NCBI RefSeq assembly: GCF_000023065.1
Contig: NC_012691.1
Span: 2,090,501 to 2,154,500 of the forward strand
Origin: Tolumonas auensis DSM 9187
GTDB lineage: Bacteria; Pseudomonadota; Gammaproteobacteria; Enterobacterales; Aeromonadaceae
Direction: 5' to 3'
Length of the DNA stretch: 64,000 nt
Both the position numbers and the translations under genes were made by a program. How positions within the stretch are numbered: position 1 is the first letter of the stretch; every line of letters starts with the position of its first letter. This document shows positions 26,650-35,106 of this stretch, piece after piece. Below the pieces are notes generated by a model. The model made no database searches, was not told the origin of the DNA, and saw nothing but the letters and a program-made list of their open reading frames with translations.

Positions 26650-26781
26650 ATGGGTATTGGCGGTCAACATAAAGAGCTGGTCATTGTACCCAATGCTAAT
26701 CATGTAGATTTATACGACAACCAGGCAGGAAAAATTCCGTTTGATAAATTTGAGCAGTTTTATAAAGCAAATTTGAAATAA
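26650..26781 (+). pseudogene. C-terminal fragment of a second alpha/beta hydrolase
   Basis: A 43-codon frame (ELVIVPNANHVDLYDNQAG then KIPFDKFEQFYKANLK) is homologous to the last 35 residues of the hydrolase at 24273 (ELMIIPGANHTDLYD and IPFDKLTAFFSTNLK). It keeps the catalytic His but has no nucleophile region. It follows the AraC gene on the same strand, so the regulator is flanked by one complete and one broken hydrolase of the same family. Confidence 0.75.
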
Positions 26782-26856
26782 TGAATAAAGAGCAAAGGTA
26801 TGTTCGTGTGATGCTCTAAAGGGTGAATCAGCAATCTTCCAGCAAAAAGACCATAA

Positions 26857-26938
26857 ATGACCCAATATGTAATTATTCATGAATAAAAGACCATGATCAG
26901 CACTTAAAAGTTGATTTGTTTTATTTATGACCTAATAT
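26857..26938. promoter_or_regulatory. Candidate HipB operator repeats
   Basis: Two direct copies of ATGACCYAATAT occur 70 bp apart (26857-26868 and 26927-26938) upstream of hipB. The second also starts an inverted pair ATGAC ... GTCAT (26927-26931 and 26952-26956). They are plausible autoregulatory sites for the HipB repressor; binding is inferred. Confidence 0.4.
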
Positions 26939-26967
26939 TTATACAAATAAGTCATTGTGGGTTATTT

Positions 26968-27285
26968 ATGAGCCATAGAAATCTACTCGAGCTAAGAAAA
27001 CAGTCTGATGAACTTTTTCAGCACTTTTCTCGGTTGCTGGATAATGCAGAAAAAGAGCTCACAGAGCCCGAACTGGGTATCGCTGCCGATAATTATGATG
27101 CCATGACGTTGATGCTTAAAACTAAGCGCAAATCGCTCGGTTTAACGCTCAGCGATCTGGAATTGCAGACCGGAATATCTCAATCGACACTAAAGCGCCT
27201 TTTCTCTGATCCGGAGAATGCGCGTGTTGGCCATTTGCTTTTAGTCTGCCAGGAATTAGGTATCAAGTTATGGGCCGCAAAGTAA
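26968..27285 (+). CDS. hipB: HipB antitoxin/repressor of a HipBST module
   Basis: A 105-aa protein starting at the ATG at 26968 (MSHRNLLELRKQ); an upstream in-frame ATG would add 19 hydrophobic residues and is unlikely. The C-terminal half has a Cro/C1-type helix-turn-helix (~49-100; KSLGLTLSDLELQTGISQST then LKRLFSDPEN). In HipBST modules HipB binds DNA and assists neutralisation, while HipS is the principal antitoxin. The gene overlaps hipS by 16 nt. Upstream repeats may be its operator. Confidence 0.88.
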   Translation: MSHRNLLELRKQSDELFQHFSRLLDNAEKELTEPELGIAADNYDAMTLMLKTKRKSLGLTLSDLELQTGISQSTLKRLFSDPENARVGHLLLVCQELGIKLWAAK

Positions 27286-27581
27286 TTGTGTTTTGCTATG
27301 GCAAGCAGGCCGGTATTCTTAGTGAAAACAACGACGAATACGTATTCACCTATGATGATGAATATAGAGGCAAACCTATCTCTCTCAGCTTGCCATTATC
27401 GAAAAAAACATTCCCCAGCAAAGGATTACATCCATTTTTCAAAACCCTGGCACCTGAGGGGTGGTTGAAAAAAAGGTACTCCGAACTCCAACATATTGAT
27501 GAGCGTGATTTATTTGGCTTTTTGATCCGAAACGGCAGTGACTTGTTGGGCGCGATTACTTTTCTTGAGGTTAATGATTAA
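27270..27581 (+). CDS. hipS: HipS small antitoxin subunit
   Basis: A 103-aa protein equal to the N-terminal subdomain of HipA (HipA_N): VIVFCYGKQAGILSENN, then YRGKPISLSLPLSKK, LHPFFKTLAPEGWLKKRY and NGSDLLGAI. In classical HipA this domain is fused to the kinase; here it is a separate gene, the defining feature of the HipBST type described from enteropathogenic E. coli. There HipS inhibits the kinase. It overlaps hipB by 16 nt, and its TAA is directly followed by the hipT ATG, so all three are translated together. Confidence 0.9.
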   Translation: MGRKVIVFCYGKQAGILSENNDEYVFTYDDEYRGKPISLSLPLSKKTFPSKGLHPFFKTLAPEGWLKKRYSELQHIDERDLFGFLIRNGSDLLGAITFLEVND

Positions 27582-28610
27582 ATGGACCGTTGTCTGATCA
27601 CACTAGAGCTACTGGATAAAAAACAGCCGCAGCCGGGCTATTCTTCCCGTGGGATCAAGTATCTGACCGGAAACATAACGACATCCATGGAGCTCCCTTT
27701 TACTCGCGACGAGTTCATTACTGAATTACCTGGCTTACAACAAGGACTCAGTATTTCCGGTTATCAGCCTAAATTGTCATTAGCCATTCAGAATAAGCAA
27801 TTTCATGTGGTTGATCAGATGGGAAGCTACATACTAAAACCATCACCAGAAGCTTATCCCTATTTAGCTGAAAATGAACATGCCACGATGATGGTCATGA
27901 AAAAGCTTAAATTTTCAGTCCCTGAGTTTGGTTTGGTCGCGTTTAAAAAAGTAGATAACGCAGATCCTGCCGAGTTTGCATTCATCATTAAACGATTTGA
28001 TCGTGATATGAAAACTGGTGAAAAAATTCATCAAGAGCAATTGGATGGTGCCATGGCCATTGATGATAAATACGGTCATCGCGACGGAAAACAACAGATC
28101 AGCTATGAATCAGCTTGTCGTTTTCTGATTGAGCAAGTCGACAGTAGTTTACCTTTCAAGCGAGATCTGTTTTTACGTGTGATTTATGCTTATTTACTGG
28201 GTAACAATGACTTTCATCTGCGCAATTTTGGTATTCTCGAACCACAAGTCGCACCGAATTTACTGGCACCTGTTTATGATTTTGTCAGTACGGCGCCCTA
28301 CTCTTCTACGTTTAATAGCTGTTATTTGGCGTTGCCATTGCTAACTCGTGAAGAGAATGACAGAGCACTTGCTCCAGGATTTGATACGCAGTTCGGTCAG
28401 TATATTGGTTACGACTTTATAGCGTTCGGAAAAGGGATCGGCTTGAATGAACGGTATATTCTGAAGTTATTTGCTGAAATTCAAAAGCAAGCGGATGTAG
28501 TGCGAGATACTTACCAAATCAGTTTTATGCCGCCACAGCATATTGAAGCTGTACTAAAGTGCTTCAATACAAGATTAAAGCTGATAGAGGTTGTCGATCT
28601 CGACCGGTAA
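27582..28610 (+). CDS. hipT: HipT Ser/Thr kinase toxin
   Basis: A 342-aa HipA-like kinase lacking the N-terminal subdomain. The Gly-rich loop reads GLSISGYQPKLSLAI, placing Ser at 57 and 59, the autophosphorylation pair known from E. coli O127 HipT. The catalytic Asp is D210 with N215 (GNNDFHLRNFG), and the metal Asp is D233 (PVYDF). These positions coincide with the numbering I recall for E. coli HipT. That kinase phosphorylates tryptophanyl-tRNA synthetase and halts growth. Here it is the last gene of a hipB-hipS-hipT operon closed by a terminator. All catalytic residues are intact, so it should be active. Confidence 0.93.
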   Translation: MDRCLITLELLDKKQPQPGYSSRGIKYLTGNITTSMELPFTRDEFITELPGLQQGLSISGYQPKLSLAIQNKQFHVVDQMGSYILKPSPEAYPYLAENEHATMMVMKKLKFSVPEFGLVAFKKVDNADPAEFAFIIKRFDRDMKTGEKIHQEQLDGAMAIDDKYGHRDGKQQISYESACRFLIEQVDSSLPFKRDLFLRVIYAYLLGNNDFHLRNFGILEPQVAPNLLAPVYDFVSTAPYSSTFNSCYLALPLLTREENDRALAPGFDTQFGQYIGYDFIAFGKGIGLNERYILKLFAEIQKQADVVRDTYQISFMPPQHIEAVLKCFNTRLKLIEVVDLDR

Positions 28611-28632
28611 AACCAAAGCAAAACCATCTTCT

Positions 28633-28660
28633 AACCGTCGAATCTCGACGGTTTTCTTGT
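28633..28660 (+). terminator. Terminator of hipBST
   Basis: AACCGTCGA pairs with TCGACGGTT around ATC, followed by TTCTTGTT. It lies 22 bases after the hipT stop. Confidence 0.8.
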
Positions 28661-28831
28661 TCCCGGGCTTTGGAAAAATTTGCCGGCGACATTGCAGCGT
28701 ACGTTATGATTCTGGACACATGCTATTTAGGCCGCTTCCGCCACTATTTACAGACAGCGGAGTGGACGTATTTATGTTTATAACATAGACCTAAGATATA
28801 ACCTGGATCCCCCATGTGAAGCGAGAATCGT

Positions 28832-29122
28832 ATGTTTAATGACCCTGATGTTGGTGCGTTAGTAAGAACGTATGCGATTGTTGATGTCGCAACACATAAA
28901 GTGGATGTAGTGAAAGCCATCGATTCACAAAAAGCCGTGAATGAGGCCGTGCACTCCTATCCACAACACAATACAACCACGACAAATCAAGAATTAACGA
29001 ATTACTTTAGTTATGAAATCACCGATGCTGATGTCGCGCGCCTTAATCATTTAAGCAACGATACAGATCGGTTTGACTACCTTAGAAACCGCTATCCGAA
29101 ACCCCAGTCATGGCAGGTATAA
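28832..29122 (+). CDS. Hypothetical protein, 96 aa
   Basis: A small soluble protein beginning MFNDPDVGALVRTYAI. A beta-rich start (VDVATHKVDVVKAIDS) is followed by a helical acidic C-terminus (ITDADVARLNHLSNDTDRF). A weak purine-rich site (GCGAGA) precedes the ATG. No family is recognised and no neighbour is clearly linked. Codon use resembles the flanking genes, so it is probably real. Confidence 0.5.
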   Translation: MFNDPDVGALVRTYAIVDVATHKVDVVKAIDSQKAVNEAVHSYPQHNTTTTNQELTNYFSYEITDADVARLNHLSNDTDRFDYLRNRYPKPQSWQV

Positions 29123-29320
29123 CGTTGTCTGGATTAAGGTCATTTTGAGCAGTAACGATGGATTATTCCAATTTTCGCAATAGTTAATTCGAAAAACTGA
29201 GGTTTATCTACTTAGTTTGAGATCGTATTCTTAGCCCACTGAAACGTGATGCGTTTCACAAAAACAAAAAATAAACGGCATGTGCCGGTTAATGAAATAA
29301 ATCTATGTGGAGTTAAGATT

Positions 29321-29629
29321 ATGAAAAATACATTCGTACGTTTTGCTGCTGTTGCTGCGTTATCTTTGGCTGCTTTGTCTGCTCAGGCTACTGTTAATAC
29401 TTATAACGCCCACGGTTCTGTTGTTGCCGTTGATGCTGCAGCCCAGAAAATTACTGTTCAGCAAGACTCAGTATCTGAATTAGGCTGGCCTGCCCGTACT
29501 TTCACCTATACCACAGCCGGTAGTGATGTGCTGAAAGGTATTTCTGCTGGTCAGACTGTTGATGTTAAATTTACGTCATCAACCGCTTTCAATGCGAACG
29601 CTCAGTTTGTAACACCAGTTACTCAATAA
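29321..29629 (+). CDS. Periplasmic CusF-like small protein lacking Met ligands
   Basis: A 102-aa protein starting at the ATG at 29321 after GGAG. It has a clear Sec signal peptide (residues 1-23, cut after AQA), so the mature protein is about 79 residues in the periplasm. The mature part fits the five-stranded CusF fold: GSVVAVDAAAQKITVQQDS, then GWPARTFTYTTAG, ISAGQTVDVKFTS. CusF binds Cu(I)/Ag(I) through His36, Met47, Met49 and a capping Trp44. Here the Trp in GWP is kept, but the two Met are replaced by Ala-Arg-Thr-Phe and the His is not evident. Metal binding, if any, must differ. It is monocistronic, closed by a strong hairpin. Confidence 0.7.
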   Translation: MKNTFVRFAAVAALSLAALSAQATVNTYNAHGSVVAVDAAAQKITVQQDSVSELGWPARTFTYTTAGSDVLKGISAGQTVDVKFTSSTAFNANAQFVTPVTQ

Positions 29630-29635
29630 TTTTCG

Positions 29636-29667
29636 TATGGGCTGGCTCACGATGGAGCCAGCCCATA
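29636..29667. terminator. Perfect 13-bp hairpin after the CusF-like gene
   Basis: TATGGGCTGGCTC (29636-29648) pairs with GAGCCAGCCCATA (29655-29667). No long T-run follows on the plus strand; it likely acts as a transcript-end stem between convergent genes. Confidence 0.65.
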
Positions 29668-29728
29668 AATATTATGGGCTATTAACAATATAAATTAAAA
29701 ACACAGAACACATATACCATGAGGCATA

Positions 29729-30589
29729 TTAATCCTTGCGGGATACGTGTATTGCTGCAGCTTTGTTTGCCTTGGAAACAGATTCTTCGAGTGAGCATCC
29801 GTTCATCATAGAGGCACAAAACATCCCCATGAAGCAGTCACCGGCACCATGTGTACTCACGAGTTCCACTTTTTCTGCCGGCAATGAATTACATGTGCCA
29901 TTACTTTCAGAAAATGCCACACCATGTTCACCGGCTGTAACTACTACGACGGGGAATGTCTGGTTAAGTTTCAATGCGGCTTTTGACGCGGTTTCTAAAC
30001 AATCAACCGTAATGCCCGACATATCACGCGCTTCTACGCCGTTAACCACCAGCACATCAATACAGGCTTGCAGGGCTGGAGATAGTTCTTTCGCCGGAGC
30101 TGCGTTAATGCAAACCGTAATGTTTCGCTTCTTAGCTTCTTTTGCAGCATTCAGGTTTACCAGTTCCGGTACTTCGTTTTGCAACAGCAGCATACCGACA
30201 TCAGCCCAGATGTCATCATTATCGAATTGGTTCGGATTGATCCGGAGATTCGCATTTGACACTACCACCGCACCATAGTCGCCTTCGGCGTCCATCGTTG
30301 CGACGCTCATTCCGGAAGCAATGCCATCAATAACCTCGACAAACTTGGTATCAACGCTATTATTTTGTAATACCGATAATAAAAATTTGCCGCTGTCATC
30401 GGTGCCCACGGCACCTAAGAATTTAACACCAACGCCTGACTTAGCCGCGGAAACTGCCTGATTACCACCTTTACCACCGAATTTATATGAACATCCGGTG
30501 CCGATCACTGTTTCACCTTTTTCTGGCCGGTGATGAGCATCGACCATAATATCGTAATGCAGACTACCAACGACTAAGATCTTCTTCAT
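29729..30589 (-). CDS. PfkB-family (ribokinase-like) sugar kinase
   Basis: A 286-aa cytosolic kinase. The N-terminal substrate motif GGKGGNQAVSAAK (~38-50) and the C-terminal ATP/anion-hole motif STHGAGDCFMGMF (~242-254, catalytic Asp in GAGD) are both present. It is about 20 residues shorter than E. coli RbsK (309), ending just after AAAIHVSRKD, so the last strand may be missing. It is the final gene of the six-gene sugar operon and is expected to phosphorylate the imported or isomerised sugar. The upstream regulator gene stops 1 base before its start. Confidence 0.88.
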   Translation of the reverse strand: MKKILVVGSLHYDIMVDAHHRPEKGETVIGTGCSYKFGGKGGNQAVSAAKSGVGVKFLGAVGTDDSGKFLLSVLQNNSVDTKFVEVIDGIASGMSVATMDAEGDYGAVVVSNANLRINPNQFDNDDIWADVGMLLLQNEVPELVNLNAAKEAKKRNITVCINAAPAKELSPALQACIDVLVVNGVEARDMSGITVDCLETASKAALKLNQTFPVVVVTAGEHGVAFSESNGTCNSLPAEKVELVSTHGAGDCFMGMFCASMMNGCSLEESVSKANKAAAIHVSRKD

Positions 30590-30590
30590 A

Positions 30591-31448
30591 TTAATACTCT
30601 CTTAAATTCTGGACCGCTTGTTGAGTTTTATTTAAGTTTTGTTCTGCTTTTTTCAGATCTTTTTTAGCAATAGCCACGAACAGCGCATCTAATATGTTCA
30701 ATTGAGCAATTCGTGACGCTGCATTTTCCCCCAGCAAATGAGACCCCTGGGATGTTGAATTAAGCACCACGTGCGCATTCTGGACAATCGGTGATTCCGC
30801 ATAATTGGTAATGGCAATTACTTTTGCACCATTTCTTGCCGCTAATTTTATCGGCTCAATTACAGCTTTCGTCATACCCGAATGACTTATTGCAATCACA
30901 GCATCATCATCAGTTAAAAGAGCCGCCGACATCAGCATGGTGTGTGAATCATCATGCACCATGGCTCTTATTCCTATTTTCAACAGTTTATGTGATAAAT
31001 CCCGGGCGACTGTTGCAGAACCTCCGACACCATATAAGTCGATATGTTTTGCTTTAAATAAAATATCCGCCGCCCGGTTGAACTCAGAGACATCCAGAAT
31101 AGAAAGAGTTTCTTCTATTGCCTGAATGGATGTTCTGAATACTTTTTCCAACAATTGCTCCGACGAATCATTTGGTTCAATTTCAGAATGAAGATTGGCC
31201 ACTTCTGAATGATTGTAATGAATCAGACTCGTCCTGAATTCCCGGAATCCCGAGAAGTTTAATTTTTTAGCCAGTTTAACTATCATTGCTTCAGAGACAT
31301 TATTTTCAGTAGCAATCTCTTTTAATGATGTCTGTTCTGATAAATCTTCTTTGGACGTTATCGACTCAACTACTTTTCGTTCTAACGGTGTTAGTTGTGG
31401 CAATCTCATTCTGATTTGAGCACCTATGGCTCGCGGATCTAGTCTCAT
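30591..31448 (-). CDS. RpiR/MurR-family regulator of the sugar operon
   Basis: A 285-aa regulator with an N-terminal HTH_6 domain (~1-77; SLKEIATENNVSEAMIVKLA) and a C-terminal SIS sugar-phosphate-binding domain (~120-260; GVGGSATVARDLSHKL and AISHSGMTKAVIEP). It lies inside the operon between permease and kinase and shares the base of the permease stop, so it is probably autoregulated and senses a sugar phosphate made by the pathway. Confidence 0.9.
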   Translation of the reverse strand: MRLDPRAIGAQIRMRLPQLTPLERKVVESITSKEDLSEQTSLKEIATENNVSEAMIVKLAKKLNFSGFREFRTSLIHYNHSEVANLHSEIEPNDSSEQLLEKVFRTSIQAIEETLSILDVSEFNRAADILFKAKHIDLYGVGGSATVARDLSHKLLKIGIRAMVHDDSHTMLMSAALLTDDDAVIAISHSGMTKAVIEPIKLAARNGAKVIAITNYAESPIVQNAHVVLNSTSQGSHLLGENAASRIAQLNILDALFVAIAKKDLKKAEQNLNKTQQAVQNLREY

Positions 31449-32419
31449 TATTTGCCTCGTGTCGCCCGGTCTATTAACATTGCGATGATAATGATGAGGC
31501 CGGTAGCAAGCAATTGATAAAAGGCCTGGATATTCATTAGCGTTAACCCGGTGCGTAATGAACCCAGAATAATCGCTCCCATGATGGTTCCGATGATACT
31601 GCCTTTACCGCCCATCAAAGAGGTACCGCCGATGGCTGCCGCCGCAATCGCATCCAGTTCCCACAAGCTACCCATTGTCGGCTCTGCAGCCCCCAGGCGC
31701 CCTACCAGAATCAGTGATGCCAGTGATGCTAATACACCAGAGATAACGTACACGGTGACTTTTGTTCTTTTGACAGGAACACCCGCTACACGTGCCGCTT
31801 CTTCATTACCACCGACAGCCAGAATGTATTCACCCAGCGGGGTTTTATTCATTAGAATCCATGCGGCCAGCGCAATAATCATAACGATAACAATCGGGCA
31901 TGGAATACCAAATAACTCACTGGTTATGAAGTTACGAAATTCCATCGGGATACCAAAGATTGGGTTACCACCGGTATAGATCAGGGCACCCGCACGGAAC
32001 AGCGATAAACCACCCAGCGTTACGATGAACGGCTGCAGACCGGCATAGGCCACCAGCGTGCCACTGAATAAACCACACAGGGCGCCGATACCTAGCGTAG
32101 CCATGATAGCCAGCGGAACAGGTACGCCCGCCACCATCAATGTCGCACCTAACACAGCAGATAATGCCGCTGTTGGCCCGACTGAAAGGTCGATCCCGCC
32201 GGAGATAATAACCAGTGTCATACCCAGTGCAATCGCCGCATTAATGGATGATTGTTGCAGGATATTAAGTATATTCGGTACCGTCATGAATACCGGTGAA
32301 AGTACTGCGAATGTACCGACGATAATCAGTAAACCAATTAACGTTCCTGCGTCGCGCAGATTAAATTTAAATAGTGCTGAAGGATTTAATCCAGGCATAG
32401 TAGTTCCTTGAGTGTTCAT
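31448..32419 (-). CDS. Sugar ABC transporter permease (RbsC-like)
   Basis: An inner-membrane permease of 323 aa with about ten hydrophobic helices. Family signatures are ALGMTLVIISGGIDLSVG (~65-82) and the EAA-type loop AAIGGTSLMGGKGSI (~258-272), both diagnostic of the RbsC/XylH/AraH group. It partners the RbsA-like ATPase 24 bp upstream. It likely forms a homodimer importing a pentose or similar monosaccharide. Confidence 0.93.
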   Translation of the reverse strand: MNTQGTTMPGLNPSALFKFNLRDAGTLIGLLIIVGTFAVLSPVFMTVPNILNILQQSSINAAIALGMTLVIISGGIDLSVGPTAALSAVLGATLMVAGVPVPLAIMATLGIGALCGLFSGTLVAYAGLQPFIVTLGGLSLFRAGALIYTGGNPIFGIPMEFRNFITSELFGIPCPIVIVMIIALAAWILMNKTPLGEYILAVGGNEEAARVAGVPVKRTKVTVYVISGVLASLASLILVGRLGAAEPTMGSLWELDAIAAAAIGGTSLMGGKGSIIGTIMGAIILGSLRTGLTLMNIQAFYQLLATGLIIIIAMLIDRATRGK

Positions 32420-32443
32420 GTTGTCAGCCTCTTAATATTTGGA

Positions 32444-33958
32444 CTAATTACAAAATTTGTTTTTATTAACTACGTCATTGATGGCGTATTGCGCGATATT
32501 TTCTTCATTGATATCGTCACCTTTAAGTTCGGCTGCAATTTTCCCTTCGCGCATGACCAACACACGGTCAGAGATCCGAATTATTTCAGGCATCTCTGAA
32601 GATACGACCACAATCGCCTTACCTTCCTGAGCCAGTTTTTCAATCAGGTTATAGATTTCAGACTTCGCACCAATATCAATGCCACGCGTTGGCTCATCGA
32701 ACAGGAATACTTTTGCATCAGCAGCGACCCAGCGGCCAATAATTACTTTCTGCTGGTTGCCGCCACTCAATGTGCCTATATGCTTTTCAATATTAAGCGG
32801 TCGCAGATTTAAGTCTGACATAACACTCAAGGCGACTTTGTCCAATTTTGACTTTTGAATTAAACCTGTCCGGGTAAAATTCTTCATTGAAGGCAGTGCC
32901 ATATTCACGGCAACAGATCGTTCTTTAATAATGCCTTCTTTTTTACGATCTTCAGGTACCAGTCCAATGCCTGCTTTAATGGCAGAGGTCACATTCAGGT
33001 GATGAATTTGCGCCCCGTCAACAGACACTGAGCCACTGGTTTTAGAGTCAATACCAGCAATCAGTTTTAATAATTCAGTGCGGCCAGAACCGACCAGACC
33101 CGCAATACCGAGCACCTCACCGGCCTGCACGGTGAAATTCGCAGGAAGAACAGCTTTGTCCCGTCCTAAATTTTCGACTTTCAGGATTTCCTTTTCTGTC
33201 ATAAATGAATGATGCGTTACTTTTTCAAGCTTACGACCAATCATTTTGGCAACGATGGTTTCCTCGGTTTCATCTTTAATATTAACCACGCCAACTTGTT
33301 TACCATCCCGCATGATCGTGGCGCGGTCACAGACTTTAAAAATCTCATTCATCTTGTGAGAAACATAAATGACCGACACTTTCATTGCTTTCAAATCTGA
33401 AATCAATTCAGCCAGACGATCAAATTCTGTTGGCGTTAAACTCGATGTAGGTTCATCCATGGCGATGATTTTGGCTTCATCCAGCAAAGCACGGGCAATC
33501 TCGACAATTTGCTGCTGAGCCACTTTCAGGTTTTTAATTGGCTCATCCGGGTTAATCGATGGGTCTAACCGTTTAAGGATGACTTTGGCCCTTTCGTACT
33601 GTGCTTTTTTATCAACGAACACCCCTTTATATTTTGTTAAGGGGCGCCCCAGAAACATATTTTGAGCAACGGAGAGTTCAGGAACATGCTGCAACTCTTG
33701 GTGGATCATGGCAATTCCGGCCTGTCGTGCAGACAGCGGGTTCTTCATGTGGACGAGCTCGCCGTCCACTCTGATTTCACCTGCATTTGCATCTCTGACA
33801 CCAGACAGAATATTCAGTAGTGTTGATTTACCTGCGCCATTCTCACCAATTAACGCATGAACCTCGCCTTTCTCAACCGAGAAGTTCACACCTTCAATCG
33901 CAGCAATATTACCGTAAATCTTGGTAATGCCCTGCATACTCAAACGATAACCTTCCAT
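32444..33958 (-). CDS. Sugar ABC transporter ATPase (RbsA-like, duplicated domain)
   Basis: A 504-aa protein with two fused ATP-binding domains, as in RbsA/MglA. Domain 1: Walker A GENGAGKST (~38-46) and Walker B AKIIAMDEPTSSL. Domain 2: degenerate P-loop GLVGSGRTELL (~290), signature LSGGNQQKV (~395) and Walker B LFDEPTRGIDIG. Complete and of normal length. It starts 19 bp after the binding-protein gene, forming one transporter set. Confidence 0.94.
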   Translation of the reverse strand: MEGYRLSMQGITKIYGNIAAIEGVNFSVEKGEVHALIGENGAGKSTLLNILSGVRDANAGEIRVDGELVHMKNPLSARQAGIAMIHQELQHVPELSVAQNMFLGRPLTKYKGVFVDKKAQYERAKVILKRLDPSINPDEPIKNLKVAQQQIVEIARALLDEAKIIAMDEPTSSLTPTEFDRLAELISDLKAMKVSVIYVSHKMNEIFKVCDRATIMRDGKQVGVVNIKDETEETIVAKMIGRKLEKVTHHSFMTEKEILKVENLGRDKAVLPANFTVQAGEVLGIAGLVGSGRTELLKLIAGIDSKTSGSVSVDGAQIHHLNVTSAIKAGIGLVPEDRKKEGIIKERSVAVNMALPSMKNFTRTGLIQKSKLDKVALSVMSDLNLRPLNIEKHIGTLSGGNQQKVIIGRWVAADAKVFLFDEPTRGIDIGAKSEIYNLIEKLAQEGKAIVVVSSEMPEIIRISDRVLVMREGKIAAELKGDDINEENIAQYAINDVVNKNKFCN

Positions 33959-33977
33959 AAACCCTCCGGCGCTTTAA

Positions 33978-35018
33978 TTATTGCTGTTCAAGAAGTTTGC
34001 GCAGTTTCTCGTTATCTTTAATCGAGAAAGCATCCGCATTTTCTTTAGTGATCAAAGCTTGTGGAGTTGCAACCACACGTGAAATTTTCTGACCGTTAAT
34101 GAGACGTAAAATAACGTTCATGGCCACTTCACCGGTTAACACAGGGAAGCTGTCAACAGTACCAGTCAGTTCACCACGTTTAATCGATGCGTATGCGTCT
34201 GAAATACCGTCAGTACCGAACACCGCAGTCTGCTCAGACTTACCTGCCGCACGTACCGCTTCTACTACGCCCAGTGCCATGCCGTCATTGTTAGCATAGA
34301 AGCCAATCAAATCAGGATGTTGTTGCAAAATGGTAGATGCTGCGTCATAGGCTTTTTCACGACTCCAGTTAGCAGGAATACTCGCGACCACCTTCAACTT
34401 ACCATCTGCTTCGATCGTTTCCTTGAAGCCTTTAGTACGTTGACCAGCCGCATAAACGCCTGGCTGACCTTCGATCACCGCCACTTTGCCGCCTTCCGGA
34501 TGATGCTGAATAAACCACTTAGCAACACGAACACCGTTGTCTTTCTGAACGTTACCCACGTAGTAAGCCGCATTTGGCATGACTGCGTCATTCACGTTAA
34601 CTACCGCAACACCTTTGCTCTTCGCGACTTCATACGCTGGTTGTAAATTAGCGTCGGTTTGTGGTGACACCAGCAAGCCGTTAAAACCCTGAGAGATTAA
34701 TGTTTCAGCGATTGCCAGCTGACCCATCTGATCATCTTCATTTGCTGCGGCCTGATAGGCGACAGTGAAACCATACTTATCTGCGACGTTCTTGTAACCT
34801 TCACCCAGTGAACGCCAGTACTCGTTGGTCAGTGTTTTTGATACACCACCAATTTTTAATGCCGGATCGATTTTTGGCATCGGGCCATACTTTGCATCCA
34901 ACTGTGTCCAGTCAGTACGATCTGGTTCACTGTCTGATTGCAGTGGTGTTAATTCAGCCGCATATACACCAGCGCTAATTAAAGAGGATGCAAGTACAGT
35001 CAATAATAGTTTTTTCAT
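33978..35018 (-). CDS. Periplasmic sugar-binding protein (RbsB-like)
   Basis: A 346-aa protein starting at the ATG at 35018 after AAGGAT; the longer frame from 35156 has no translation signal. The Sec signal peptide is MKKLLLTVLASSLISAGVYA. A ~30-residue linker precedes the periplasmic-binding type-1 fold (KIGGVSKTLTNEYWRSLGEG, then GFNGLLVSPQTDANLQ, FYANNDGMALGVVEA and TDGISDAY). The ligand is unknown; family members bind ribose, xylose, allose, galactofuranose or polyols. A long hairpin lies just upstream of the gene and may stabilise this part of the message. Confidence 0.9.
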   Translation of the reverse strand: MKKLLLTVLASSLISAGVYAAELTPLQSDSEPDRTDWTQLDAKYGPMPKIDPALKIGGVSKTLTNEYWRSLGEGYKNVADKYGFTVAYQAAANEDDQMGQLAIAETLISQGFNGLLVSPQTDANLQPAYEVAKSKGVAVVNVNDAVMPNAAYYVGNVQKDNGVRVAKWFIQHHPEGGKVAVIEGQPGVYAAGQRTKGFKETIEADGKLKVVASIPANWSREKAYDAASTILQQHPDLIGFYANNDGMALGVVEAVRAAGKSEQTAVFGTDGISDAYASIKRGELTGTVDSFPVLTGEVAMNVILRLINGQKISRVVATPQALITKENADAFSIKDNEKLRKLLEQQ

Positions 35019-35045
35019 GTTTGATCCTTGTGTGTTGTTGTGTTT

Positions 35046-35096
35046 CCAGGACGCCTCACGGAGTATTGGCTCTATGAGGGCCCTGGCGGTGCCTGG
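35046..35096 (-). promoter_or_regulatory. Intercistronic hairpin upstream of the binding protein
   Basis: CCAGG-n-CGCC at 35046-35055 pairs with GGCG-nnn-CCTGG at 35085-35096. It lies between the isomerase stop and the binding-protein start and may act as an mRNA-processing or stability element. Confidence 0.35.
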
Positions 35097-35106
35097 GCTT
35101 TGCCTG

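Noticed and set aside
29729-30589. Assigning the PfkB kinase as rbsK and the operon as ribose-specific
   Set aside because: The TIM-barrel enzyme and the binding protein with an extra N-terminal linker do not fit a ribose operon, so no gene symbols were given.
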